Source: Pseudisothecium myosuroides
Lineage: Eukaryota; Streptophyta; Bryopsida; Hypnales; Lembophyllaceae
Length of the DNA: 64,000 nucleotides
Assembly (NCBI GenBank): GCA_951799445.1
Contig: OX637293.1
Coordinates: 27,032,001-27,096,000, forward strand
Direction: 5' to 3'
In this document: piece by piece, positions 46,171 to 57,599 of the stretch
Numbering within the stretch: position 1 is the first letter of the stretch
Layout of the letters: each line of letters begins with the position of its first letter
The notes under the pieces: generated by a model
The model's input: the letters and a program-made list of their open reading frames with translations, nothing else
What the model was told of the DNA's origin: nothing
Databases searched by the model: none
Translations under genes and position numbers: made by a program

Positions 46171-48076
46171 GACACTTATTTTCCTCTCAAACCACCCATT
46201 TGTAGCCATTTTGGGCACATTTTATACTATTGAGTCCATTTGGTTGGATCTTGGCCATTTTGAGCCAAGTTGCCAATTTTGTGTGTTTTGGAGCATTTTT
46301 AGCTCCATTATTGGAGTTTTGAAGCATTCTGTAAGGACATTGGTGTACTTTCCAAAATTGCTCTTACATGCAAATTGTTACAAGTTATAGTAGTCTATTT
46401 GTTGTGTTTTGTTTGTAATTGCTCTTTTTTATGCCCTATTCTTAGAGAAAGTCCCCTTCGTATGTTGGCAATGCCGCTTAAAAGGCCCTCTAGCCTTTGT
46501 TTGTGAACTTGCACGCTTCTAAGTAGAAATTCCTTATTTGAAAATTCCTTAATTGGAAACTCCCCTGAGAGTTGTGTAATTGGTATTTTATAACTTGCTT
46601 ATGTGTTAACATGGTTGTTGATGTGGTATTTCTTGTCCAAATCTTGCCCCCCTCTTTATTCTTTCCTCTATAACAGTAAAGCTTTGACTTTTCTAGGAGT
46701 GGAATTTCCTTGTTTTCACTATAAGAAATCCACATTAACTCTAGGTGATGTTACTACAGCTTTAGGAGACGGATTTTAGCAGACGTCTATGAGCTCCCAA
46801 TTTGTTACTTGGGACTCGTAGAATTATTTTTTTGGAAATTTGCAATTTAAAGTTGATAAAAGTATACAAAAAGCCATAAAAAGAGTGTAGAACCAGAATA
46901 GGGTTGTGTCATACTCATTATAGTATTTGGTCTAGATTTATATTTTTACTTAGAATCCCCCCAAACCTTGTCTAAAAATAGTATAGAAATAACGAATTGG
47001 CTAGATTTAGAGGATTTGAGCCACACAGCCCCAAAAGGGCTAAATTCCACCATGAATGTGGCGATTCATGGCTAGGTTGGTCGGAGGGATCCACAACGAG
47101 GCCACTAGGTCGGGTCCTAGAGTTAGATTTAGAATTCCCCATTAGATCGACGAATTCCGAAAATCCCGATTGTTAGCATACAAGAGCCACTAACGCAAGA
47201 CCAGGCCCGTGGAGGAATCTACAGCCCAAGGATGGTGTTCTAGGATGAATCCCATGCCAAGAGTCCAACAACGAAATCGATTCGCCAAGATTCCTCTACC
47301 TGCAAAAGATTCCCGCACCGTCGCTAAGTCGAGGAGATGGCCAGTTTTGAATCTCCATTGACCAATCGTGCCAGGTACGGAAACGCACCCGCACGTCTTT
47401 CATGCGACTCCCTGAGAGGGCACGTGAAAATTCCCGGCATCTTCCGACTTGTAGAAGAACCTTTTCCGGGTGGTCAACCCTCCTAACCTCCAACGGGAAT
47501 TTCATGGAAATTACCCAAGTTACAATAAAATCTCACTAAAAATTAGACTAACTTGTTTTATGTTAATAATGCGCTCTGTGAAGTTTCACGACATTCCGAT
47601 AGCGGCAAGTACCTAAACCGGTGAGATTCCTCGGGAATTAACCATGTGGCGAGGTCCCCGCCACGTTGACCGGCATTCCGGGACCATATGATGGCAAAAC
47701 GAAGTCAACCAAAAGTCCTTCCCGACTCTCTTGCACCTACCGGAGATCCTAGGCTATTCACATTTCTCAAAATAGGAGACCCCCAAGATCTAGGATTTTA
47801 CCACGATTTGGTTTTTAAACTAAATTAGCCTACGATGGGTTTTTGGCCTCGGTTCGGGGGTTGGGGGATTTGGGACTAAACATGGTGATCTAGAGCCAAC
47901 GGCGCAATCCGTTTGAAGATTGGAATTAATCTCCAAAAGTTAGGATGTTGGTCCAGCATAGATGGTAGAAGTAGATTTTTAGGGATTAGGATGAAAATCT
48001 TTGAGGATGAGGATGAAAATCCAAGTTGATAAGGTTACCTTAGAACTTTAGACGAAGAGGTGGGTCCTTGGAAACC

Positions 48077-48084
48077 TATATAAG
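48077..48084 (+). promoter_or_regulatory. TATA box of LTR copy B
   Basis: TATATAAG in CCTATATAAGGGCCCC, about 1.29 kb from the 5' end as in copy A, followed by the TCTCTCTCT start region. Confidence 0.7.
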
Positions 48085-50017
48085 GGCCCCATTTCTCTCT
48101 CTAGAACACCTTCAATTCTTGTTTTGGGTCCGTGGGTCCAAGTTATTTTGGATATTTTGGCGTTTGAAGCCAAAAACCTCTACGGTGTTTTCGGAGCACT
48201 TTTGGCTCCATTGTTGCTTATTTTCAAGCTTTGAAGGTCCTTGGGGGTCCTTCTACCTTGCTTTGTGTACTCTTTTGTGAAGTTTTTGGTACCTTGTTGT
48301 AAATGGAGAGCCTCTCTTTCTCTCTTGTACGTGTTGTGATCTAACTTGTGAAGTTTTAAGAGTCTTTTTGTATCTTGCACTAATCCTAAAGGCACCCCCC
48401 ACCATACCTTGGCGATGCCGCTATGGAGGGCCTTTAGCGTGTGAGCTTTGTGTTGCCACGTGGTCTAACTCGTGTGTTTTCTCTTTGTGTTTTTCTTACA
48501 CCCTCTTCTAACCTTCTTCTGGTTGAGTGGACCTCCCTCCGGAATGGCGAAGCTTTGAACCTCCTTTGTGCATATTTTCTAAATTTATCCCAAAACTTCT
48601 TCTAACCTTCTCCTTGTTGAGTGGACCCCCCTCCGGGACAGCGAAGCTTTGACCCTGTGTGTTTTCTTTAAAAGTTAGTTTTTTTCCTCTTCTAAAGTCT
48701 CTCTCATTGTGTGAACCTCCCTTGGAGACGGCGAAGCTTTGAACTAGTGACAAAGTCAAAGTCCTAAAGCGTGTATTAAAAGTGTAGACGGCGGAGCTTT
48801 GAACCCCTGGGGTGTCAAGAAGTCCTAAAGTTGGTGTTAAACCCAATTTAACGGCAAAGCTTTGCACCTCCCCCGTGTTTAGTTCCAAAGTCTAGTTTCC
48901 AAGACCTTTGTGGAAACCTTCAAAGTTTAGCTTCTAAGATATGTAGGTTCCTTTGCATTTAGTGAAGTTTAGTTATCCTTAAAGTTTAGAGAGTTTAGTT
49001 GTTCCCCAAAGTTTTATTTAGTTTAGTTGTCTCCCAAAGTCTTAGTGAGTTTAGCGGCCCCCAAAGTTTTATTTCCCCCTAGTTTTTAGCAAGATCCCGT
49101 CTTTTATTAGCTTATAGCAAAAATCCAGTCTTTATTTAGCCTATAGCGAAAATCCAGTTTTAGAACCATAACCAAAAATCCCGTCTTAGAACCAGAACCA
49201 AAAAATCCAGTTTAGAACTCGAGTCAAGTCCATGTCAGAACCAGAGGTCACAGTCACGAGCTGGTTCAGAAATCAATAATTTATAAAATAAAAAATAAAA
49301 ATAAAAAAATAAAAAATAAAAAAAATTCTTTTGATTGACCCCCCAGCCAGCCAACCGGAAGGCTAGCCAGCCTTGGCTCGGCAATACAGATCGGGGCCCA
49401 GTTCGGGCTCCCCATCTTGGACTCTTTTTTTTGTTTTTTTTGTATTCTCTCAAACCAGAACACAAAATCAAAACAAGACAAAACAAAGGATGCTTGACTA
49501 ATTTATGGCCAAGGTGGGGTTGGAATAGGATTAGGGTCTAAACACAAAAAAGGGAGGAAGGAGAAAAGAGCGGAGCACCACCGTACCTGCACACAAAGAA
49601 GTCTCACCCTCACCAACAACTACAAAGCTCTCTACACACAATGGAGGAAGGGTAGAGGAAAAATTGAATAAAATAGGAGAGAGGGGAGAGAGACGATAAA
49701 TAGTGACCTAGGCCTAGAGTTAGGTCGACCTAAGAGAAAATCTTGAGAATTTGTGGTGACCGTTGAGAGAAGGATTAGGATGACACAAAGGCAAAATTGT
49801 GTAAGAGGATAGTTGGCATCTTAAAAACCTCCTTGGAGTTCGAGACCATAGTGTAAGACTCATAAAAGCTTAGGTGGAATAGTACTAGTGTAGAAGGAGA
49901 GAGGAAGAAAAAAAAGAAAGGAGGAACGGAAAGAAGGAAGTTAGATTGCAAGGGTGTAATATTTTCTCAATTTAAGCGGTGAGCGTGGAAAAAATCAAAC
50001 AAAAACAAAGGACTACC

Positions 50018-50080
50018 ATGGAGCATGAGGATGTATACATGGACGTGGATGAAGTGATTTCCGAAACCGGCAGTGAAGAG
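50018..50080 (+). CDS. LTR-encoded 21-codon first exon, copy B
   Basis: ATG (ACTACCATGG) plus 21 codons (MEHEDVYM... ending GSEE), then GTGAGT, an almost ideal splice donor. Nine of 21 residues are acidic. Relative to copy A most changes are conservative (Asp to Glu, Ser to Thr-like), whereas the surrounding leader has more indels, which hints at past selection on the peptide. Confidence 0.55.
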
Positions 50081-51481
50081 GTGAGTTTTTGAATTAATCC
50101 TTGGTATTTTCCCTAATTAGCGTTGATTTCCTTAGTCAACCCTTAAGGCACAATTAGCGAGCCGTGATTAGTGCAAAATAAAAGTTTAGATTCAAAAGTT
50201 TATAGATTAGGGATAGAGGTTTCCGAAAACATATTACACTTAAGATTTGGCTTTAAATCGACCACGTTAGGTTAAGTTAAGTAGTAGGGGGTAGGTCGGA
50301 GGAATTTGAGTAAAATTTCATCCAAAAGGAACCATGGACGGAACTTAGGAATTTAGGGTAGAAAGAGAATGTAGGATTAAAATTAGGGATTAATTAGCAT
50401 TTAGAACTAGAGTCAAGTTATAATCTAATTGTAAAAGTTAAACTTCTAAGGTAAAAATCTAGAGTTAACTTTGGGAAGTTAAAAAGTAGAATTAATTTGG
50501 AAGTTTAACTTAGGGGGTTAAATTTTCCAGTGAAATCTTAGGGTAGTTTAGGAAAGGAAGTTAGGGTTAATTAGGAATAAAAAATCTGAGTAGGAAGTAG
50601 AAATTAAAAGTAAAACTTTAGACTAAATTTAGGAGGTAGAAATTACGAGTAGAAATAGGAATTAAATCTTAAAGTTAGAAATTCAAAGTTAGAGCAAATG
50701 TTAGAGGTCAAAAGCTAGAGTTAAAATTTGGGATTAATTTAGAAGTAAAAAGTTAAAAGTAGAAGCTAAATTTTAGAGGTAGAAGTTAAATTTTAGAGTT
50801 AGTTTAGAAGTAAAAACCTAGGGTCAAAGGTCAAAAGATAGAGTTAAATTTCGAGGATAAATTCTAGAGTTAATTTAGGAGTAAAAACTTAGAGTTAAAA
50901 AGTTAAAACATAGAGTTAAAAGTCAAGGGTAAATTTTAGAGTTAATTTAGGAGTAAAAACCTAGAGTCAAAAAATCAAAACATAGAGTTAAAATTGGGAG
51001 TTAATATTTAGAACCAAGTTAAGGAGTAAAATCTAGAGTTACATTTAGAGGTTGGAAATTAGAGTAAAAGTTGAACTTTAGGATTAGTATTTAGAAGTAG
51101 AACTTCCAGGTGGAGTGTCGAAACACAAAGATAGTCTTAGGGGTTCATGGAAGGAACATAGGGGTTCTCCTTTTGCGTAGTTAGGGACGTTAGAAATGAC
51201 GCCAACTACCCAGTCAACCCTAGACATAGGATAGATAGTTAGGAAGTTAGGATTTTACTATTACCCCTGAGCATCGCAGTTAGCTTGTGAGTCACTACAT
51301 GCATTTCTAGTTATTCGCTGCCATCCACAACACTTAGGAAACGTTGGCAAAAAAGATCCATTGCTTGGAAGGCACAGTGGACCGCGCTCACAACACCCCC
51401 ATATATTAAAAAGGTGGATAAAGGCATAGAACTTGGTCGATGTTTGCTTTATTATCAAGGGTGGGTAATCTAGCGCCCACA

Positions 51482-51599
51482 ACGTCCAATAAAACAAGTT
51501 GTGTTTTTATGTCAATAAGAACGCCCAATTTATCATTAGGGCGTTCTCAAAATTGGGCATTCTTATTGACATAAAAACACAAATTGTTTTGTTGGACGT
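51482..51599. repeat. Long hairpin in the centre of the foldback element
   Basis: Arms ACGTCCAATAAAACAAGTTG... and its inverted partner ...CAAATTGTTTTGTTGGACGT are about 48 bp each, with few mismatches, around a ~20-bp loop. Inner palindromes (GAACGCCC/GGGCGTTC and GCCCAATT/AATTGGGC) compete for pairing. If transcribed, it would give a near-perfect stem suited to small-RNA production. Confidence 0.75.
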
Positions 51600-53166
51600 C
51601 TGTTAAAATCCATCTCCTAAAATTGTGCTAACGTCACCTAAAATGTGGATTTCTTAGTGTCTTAGAACTTATGGCAAAGCTTTGAATCCCCCTTATATAG
51701 AAGTTTGTAGAATTTAGATGCTAGTAGAAAGTTAGGTGAAGCTTTGACTTAGAATATTTAGGAGTGTTTAAAAAATTGGCAAACACCCAATTGACGATGA
51801 AGCTTTGAATTTGTAGAGTCTTAGATAGAAATCCTCCAAAATAGTACACTTTGGTGATTGTTAAAGTCTCTACTAGTCTACCAAGTTTAGTTTCAAAATA
51901 TAACTTTTGAAGCCCAAATTTAGTCTTAAGAAGTCTTAGTGATAAAATACCCTTGGCTATGAACTATAGACATAGCATCCCAAAAGAAATCAAAACTCCA
52001 AAATAGTAATTTACATTAGCGTTTTGAAATCAGTACTTAGCCTTTCAAGTCATGCCATAGTATTTGTTTCAAAATTTAGATATTTTAAAAGACAACTCTA
52101 GTGTCCCAAGGTCCAAAAAAAATGTTAGATTAGTGTTGGAGAAAATTCCAAACTAACCAAGAGAGCTCAAAGGTCAAAACAAAAGGGTCGGGAGAGGGTT
52201 AAAAAGGCCAAAGACCAGAATCGGGAGCAATTGGACCAAAACCAAGGAAAAGTCGGAAGGCAGAACTCAGGCCAAGGTCTGACCAGTGGTAGCCCGCTAC
52301 GCAGTGACACCACGTCACCACCAACCGTTGCCCGTCACGGGGGGTCCCGGTCAACTGCGACCCGCCACGTGGCACGACCAGTCTGGGAGGAGGCTCAATT
52401 GGTTGCCTGACGGATCTCCAATTGACTGCTTCAATTAGGATTTTGATTGATTGCTTGATTTGGGTGTTGACTGGGTGTTGTGGAACCAAATTCTCCTTGC
52501 TAGATTGAATTTTTGGCATCAAAATTTGGTACCTAAAAACTAAAACTTAGACAAAAGGTTGTAATTGATTCAAAGAATTATGACTTAGAGTAGATTAGTA
52601 TAGAGAAGAGTAGGAAGGAAAATAGAATATAATGAGAAACTCATAAGAACCTCTTCAAAAATTGCAAAATCTAAACGTTGGAGGAAGTAGAGATTTCAAG
52701 GAAAAAAAAGGCGTCTGGACTAGCTAATTGTTTACAACTCAAATAGATAGGGCCTTCAGCTCAAATTGCAAATAAAAAAATGAAGTGGCAAGTTGGAAAT
52801 TGAAGATAAAGTTGAGAGTTGATAGAATTAGGTGGAAGTCTCAGGAAAACAATTTAGACCATTAGAATTTAGATTAAATAATAATTGATTTGGATAAGGA
52901 AATAGAAAGTTGCAATTATCAATTATTATTATGAAATTTGTAGCCAATATTTCATTCTATCCAAAGTCAACCATTGGAATAAAAATAATGAAAGGAGAAT
53001 AGTGTTAGAAAGAAAAGAAGAAGTGGACAAAGAAAAAAAATAAAGAAGAGGAATGGAAGAGTAGTTAGAACTAGAAATTAGCTAGTTTAGAACATCAAAA
53101 ATTTGTATCAAGAAACAAACTTTATGAAAATACATTAAGTGGTGAATAAATTTCCAAGAGTTGAAG

Positions 53167-53229
53167 ATGGCGGATGGAGAAGATTTTGAAGAGGTGCCCT
53201 ACAACGTGATGGACAACATACAATCTAAG
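53167..53229 (+). CDS. LTR-encoded 21-codon first exon, copy C
   Basis: ATGGCG opens 21 codons (MADGEDFE... ending IQSK), then GTAGGC, a plausible donor. The peptide differs strongly from copies A and B but keeps length, phase, acidity and a G at +4. It is closer to copy E. It sits at the position of the exon in A relative to the 3' landmarks. Confidence 0.5.
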
Positions 53230-54194
53230 GTAGGCCACTAATCCCTTCTTTTCCATTCAAATTGTCTTAATTAACAAGTTTTAATTAAGGCCGAGGCCTA
53301 GGAGCAAGTCAAACCCTTAGGAAGAAGAGTCAGGTCAAATTTGAATTTAATTACCTAGAGTAGAGGCCTGGAAGTTTCCAAAAATATAAAATATATAGAA
53401 TTTGGAGTCAAGATGAGAAAGATATAGGTTAATGAAGTTTGGAATGTAGATTGGATGAAAAATCACTAAGATTAACCAAAAGGAATAAGATTAGGAAAGT
53501 AAGAAGTAAAGTTAATTTAGAATCCAGAAGTGAAATTAGAAGTTAGTATCGAAAGTTAGGTTAGTAGTAATTAGTGGATGAAGTTTAAAACACCGATTAG
53601 TGGTTAAATTTCATCCATCAATAAATTTTGATAAAAAAATGTCAAAATTAAATTAAGTTAACATTTTTGAAAGGTAAAATCATCCTCTTTAAGTACCAAA
53701 CATCAAAAATTTCAAAATAGTAATTAATTGTAAGTAATTCAGTGCATTTGAGAACAAGGAGGTAGTAAGTTAGTTAGATCAACTTAACCTTTAGCAAGAA
53801 AAAAATTTAGGATTAAATTCATAAAGTAGAAACTCAAGATAGCTCAAAAATGGTTCAAACTTAAAGAAAGATTAAAAACCGTAGAAGAAAATGAAGGATG
53901 AAGTTTAGATTAGGAAATGAATGAAGTCAGTCAAAAATTGTCCATTCTAATCCAAATTTGGAATTTCAATAGGAGTTAGTAACTTAAGATTAAGGTCAAA
54001 AATTCAGAATCATTTGAAATAGGAAAAGAGTTCAAAGAGATGGATGAAGTTTAAGTAGCCTTCTAAAGGCTAAACTTCATCCTTCCATATCTTTTGCTAA
54101 AAAGGCCGGATGGGGTCGTATTTTTTATTTTTTATTTTGACATAAAATTTTCTATTATTTGAAGTTGATAAATTTAGACTATAGTCATTTTCAT

Positions 54195-54781
54195 TTAATC
54201 CCTAAAGTCCCAAGGCCATTTTTTTGTCAAAAAACACTCAAAACTGCCATTTTTGCTACATTCATCCATGAAAGCCAAAAAAATGTTTTTTTTAGAATCT
54301 AACCATAGGATCTTGTACTTCACTTGTCTGAGATCGTGTGGTAAAATTTTTATCAAATTTGACCATACGGATTAGAAGATATTAGCATTCAAAGTCGGAC
54401 AAAAAGGGTTTTTTCAAGAACATGCTTAGATTGCCCAAAAAACAAGATTGTCCATTAACTTTTTCATCACTAGTCCAAATAGAATGAATCAAAGTTTCAC
54501 ATGTAGAAAAAAATATAATATTTTAGGAAAAAAATTGAAAAAAAATTATTGACATTTTGTGAATTTTTGGGGGCTGCCCGCCAACCTCCATTTTTGACTT
54601 TTTGTGCCATAACTTTTACATTCAGGCATTGATTGAAAAAAAAATTATATTCCCAAGAAGCTTATGTATTTTTCTAACTTCACAAAAAGTTTTAGAAGAT
54701 TATGATGAATATTGAAACCGTATGAGCCTACCCAAAGTCGCATTTTGGCCCCCGTAGGGCCAATGGGACTTTAGGGGTTAA
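54195..54781 (-). mobile_element. TTAA-bounded element, copy M3 (587 bp)
   Basis: Left TTAATCCCTAAAGTCCC and right GGGACTTTAGGGGTTAA form inverted ends with one mismatch. Internal blocks (AAACTGCCATTTTTGC, TAACCATAGGATCTTGTACTTCACT, AACTTTTTCATCACT) are the reverse complement of M1 and M2. It is inserted near the 3' end of LTR copy C. No ORF. Confidence 0.7.
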
Positions 54782-54990
54782 AAAACATAGCGGCCTAGTT
54801 AGCTTTGAACTAATTTAGATATATTCTAGCAATTTGGTTGAATTTTTTTGAGTCTATTGCAAGGTTGTGTATGTTTAGGAATTAGAAAAAATCCATTGCT
54901 TGGAAAGCACAATGGATCGACCTTAAGCATCCATTAGATTAAAATTAACTTTAAACTTAAGAACCAAGGGTCGATAAATAAATGCTCACA

Positions 54991-57060
54991 GGGGCCTTAA
55001 TCAACAGAAGTTCAATGTATTAAAGTTGATTACGATAATTTTTTTGGGCTCTGTTGATGTGAAAATCCTCTAAATATCAACCAATATAGTTTTATTGATT
55101 TGAACCAAAAAAAATTTACTCGATCAATTGGTTTGGCAACCTTTTGAACACCATTTACATTTTCTCACATGTTATAGTAGTAGGGCAAGGTTGGCAAAAA
55201 ACATTATTTAAAAATATGCCCCAAAACAAATAATACGAATAAATTTTTTTTTCAAATTTAACAAGAATCAAATTACTAAAATGTTGTAAAAAATGAAAGT
55301 GTCCAATGTTAGCAACAAAGTCCAAAACAAAGTCTAATGACCATCTAAGATCAAGATATTCTAGATGGCAAAGTGACAAATTTATTTCATTGTCGTTTAA
55401 TGAGAATGATGAATGGAGAGGTTGTTTTTATAATAAAATTCATTGTCCATTATGAATCTTGAAAGGGTATAGGATAATTTAAAGATGAAAGCTTTACTGC
55501 TCATTGTCAAAATGTAAGAATTGTGGTTTAAGTAGAATTTTAGACATCATTTTGGCATAGTAGAATAATTTTTTTCAAAACACTTTGAACTAAAAAAGTT
55601 GTGAAATCAAGCCAAATTTCATCTTTAAAAATTAGTTGAGATTTCAAGCCTCTTTTCAAAAGTCATGGACAAATTTTAGAGTGGATGTTTGAAATTGTCA
55701 AAGAAAATGTCCCTTCCAACCCATCTTTGAAATTTGCCCATAACTTTTGATTGAAGTTTGAAAATATCAAAAGAATTTGTGGAGATTTAAGTTAGCTTCA
55801 TTTTCCACCTTAATTTAGTTTAAATCTTCTTGAAAAAAATGATTCTACATTACCTAAATGAGGTCTACAATTCTACATAAACCACAATTCCTACTTTTGA
55901 CTTAAGTTTGAGCAGTTGAACTCCTACTAATCCTCATTTACATATCCTATATGGGTTGTCTTACCTCCAACAGTCCTACCACCCCATTTGTCTAAAGGCC
56001 TTGTCTTCTCCGCTCCATGAACACCAAAATAAGTGGAACAAAAGGTCCAAATGCTATGTATATTAAAGTATTTTGAATATAGTGGTGGATTTTGGCATTC
56101 AAAGTTCAATTGCTACATACATTGAATTATTTTGAATATAGTGTTGAACATTTTAAAGTTAATTTTTAAAGTGCAAAATCCATATTGAAAACTTTAATTA
56201 ATTATTTGGCATCAATGTGCTAGCTGTTGATGTGGCAATCCAAATTTGTGTAGCGGGTCTACTAACGTAATAGGTTTTGCCTATGTGACAGCTTATATGG
56301 CAAATTTTTGAATAATAATATATTTATTTAATTTGATCAAATCAAGATGTAAAATCTACATAGAAGTGATTTGATTTTTTTCCAAACCAAAATGTTCTAA
56401 CCAACTGTCCTAACTAACATATATGAGTTGATTATCATATTGGATTGGACGATGTTTTTTCTTGTAGTGCAAGGACCCTGGTAGGTTTCCTCTCAGGCTT
56501 TTCAATCTCTAAAAAACCTCTAGTTTGTACCCTCTATATCCAAGTTATAATGCTACATTGGTTTATTCTATTAATATGTGATATTAATTTATAAAAGTCA
56601 CTCTATTTATAATATATGTAAATTAGAGATAGCTAAAATATTACTAATATAATAACTTTCACAACACAAGTTAATTCAATTACACAATAATTGTTGTATA
56701 CTGCATTCTACTCAAAGCCATTTATTTTTTTATTTTTTTATTTTACTTTAGTAGACACTAGAAAAAATATATCTTCTTCAATTTGGAGTCATTAAAATTT
56801 TGAAAATAAAATTCCTTCCAATAAAAAAATGAAATATAAAACAACTAATGGATCTCACAGTTATTGATATAATTTGTTATCATATGTAACATGTCAAGTG
56901 GAGATGGCAAGCCCATCAATTTCTTCAGGTTCCCAACTTTCTTTTTTTGTCCACTATGATATTAGTTCAAAATTCAAAGTCTAAATTTATGAGAAAAATA
57001 AAGAATTAAAAGTCTTATCATGGTGTTGCATGACAAAATGGAGTACTATGATTTAACCCT
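54991..57060. other. AT-rich spacer between LTR copy C and the satellite region
   Basis: No gene that I can support. The ORFs at 55155-55379 and 55927-56109 (minus) have no motif and no promoter-like context. No clear repeat boundary is seen. Confidence 0.4.
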
Positions 57061-57129
57061 TGAAAGACAATGAGGACCAAAAGTGTCCGATGGATGACTT
57101 CATAAATCACTGTAGAAACAAAGAATGCA

Positions 57130-57565
57130 TCAATTTTTGGTTCAATAATTAAAACATTTCAATGCCGGGTTGACGAATCCGAACGTCCGACCGGAATTCA
57201 CATCCAAATTTCGGATGTCCGGACGCAGCGGACGCAGCGGACGATTCGTAATTTAGCGGTCGGGAAATTTTCGCCGCGGTTAACGGCGGCCAGTATAGCG
57301 GACGGCCAAGGGGTCGGCGTTCGCGGTCGGGCGGTCCGTCGGGGGGTCGGGGGGTCGAGCGAGCGGTCCGTCGGGTGTGGCCGACGCCCGGTCAGTTGGT
57401 TGCGACGGGGCGGTCGGCCTGTTCCGACGGAGCGGGCGGCCGGACGGGAGGTCGAACGGGGCCGACCGCCGATATCACGATCGGTCAGGGAAACCGGGGC
57501 GGTCGGTCAGGGACGACCGTCCGTCTGGCGATCGGTCGGGGACGGCGGGACGGCGGTTTTAAGTG
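57130..57565. repeat. Orphan GC island, inverted relative of 32641-32955
   Basis: AATTTTTGGTTCAATA, GCCGGGTTGACGAATCCGAA and GGATGTCCGGACGCAGCGGACG align with the reverse complement of 32820-32950. From about 57250, GGTCGG, CGGACGG and GCGGTCGG blocks make it the most GC-rich part of the region. Three overlapping ORFs (57375-57621) exist only because of the base composition. It ends just before the 177-bp satellite. Confidence 0.55.
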
Positions 57566-57599
57566 GTCGGTTTAGGAGAAATAATAAATACTTAACACG

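Larger units (their letters stand above)
46788..51481 (+). mobile_element. Giant LTR, copy B (probable solo LTR, 4.7 kb), with perfect 5-bp target duplication
   Basis: It begins TATGAGCTCCC (TG changed to TA at the second base) and ends GCGCCCACA. It is flanked by ACGTC on both sides (46783-46787 and 51482-51486). It is collinear with copy A through U3, TATA box, leader repeats, first exon, AG-rich zone and 3' block. The main length differences lie in the tandem repeats. It has no internal retroelement genes. The clean duplication makes integrase-mediated insertion, and so the LTR reading, convincing. Whether it is a solo LTR or a terminal-repeat-free derivative cannot be settled here. ORFs at 47296-49541 and 51261 do not persist in copy A in the same frame. 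Confidence 0.8.
46717..51659. mobile_element. CACTA-ended foldback element split by LTR copy B
   Basis: The left end (46717-46787) reads CACTATAAGAAATCCACATT and ends GCAGACGTC. The right end (51482-51659), read inwards, gives CACTAAGAAATCCACATT and the same following blocks. CACTA termini suggest the En/Spm (CACTA) superfamily, although I see no 3-bp duplication (flanks TTT and TCT). With LTR B and one ACGTC removed, the element is about 244 bp and almost wholly an inverted repeat, with arms of about 110 bp. No ORF. It is inserted in LTR copy C. Confidence 0.7.
43463..54990 (+). mobile_element. Giant LTR, copy C, host to four nested insertions
   Basis: The start TGTGAGCTCCCAATTTGTCA (43463) and the end AATGCTCACA (54990) match the family termini. 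Landmarks in order: ATTAGACTAGATTTTTATATGTTAATAA (aligned to copy A near 16437), TATATAAA (46163), AAGCTTTGA repeats on both sides of the foldback insertion, a GC-rich block near 52260-52400, a 21-codon exon (53167) and CCATTGCTTGGAAAGCACAATGGA near the end. Insertions: 43616-45058, 46717-51659 (itself containing LTR B) and 54195-54781. Without them it is about 4.5-5 kb, like copies A and B. No 5-bp target duplication is visible (TTATA left, GGGGC right), so it is old or rearranged. Confidence 0.65.

Noticed and set aside
49235..49541. Overlapping ORFs on both strands around the AT-rich tract of LTR B
   Set aside because: Low-complexity Lys/Phe translations of A and T runs, absent in the same frame in copy A.
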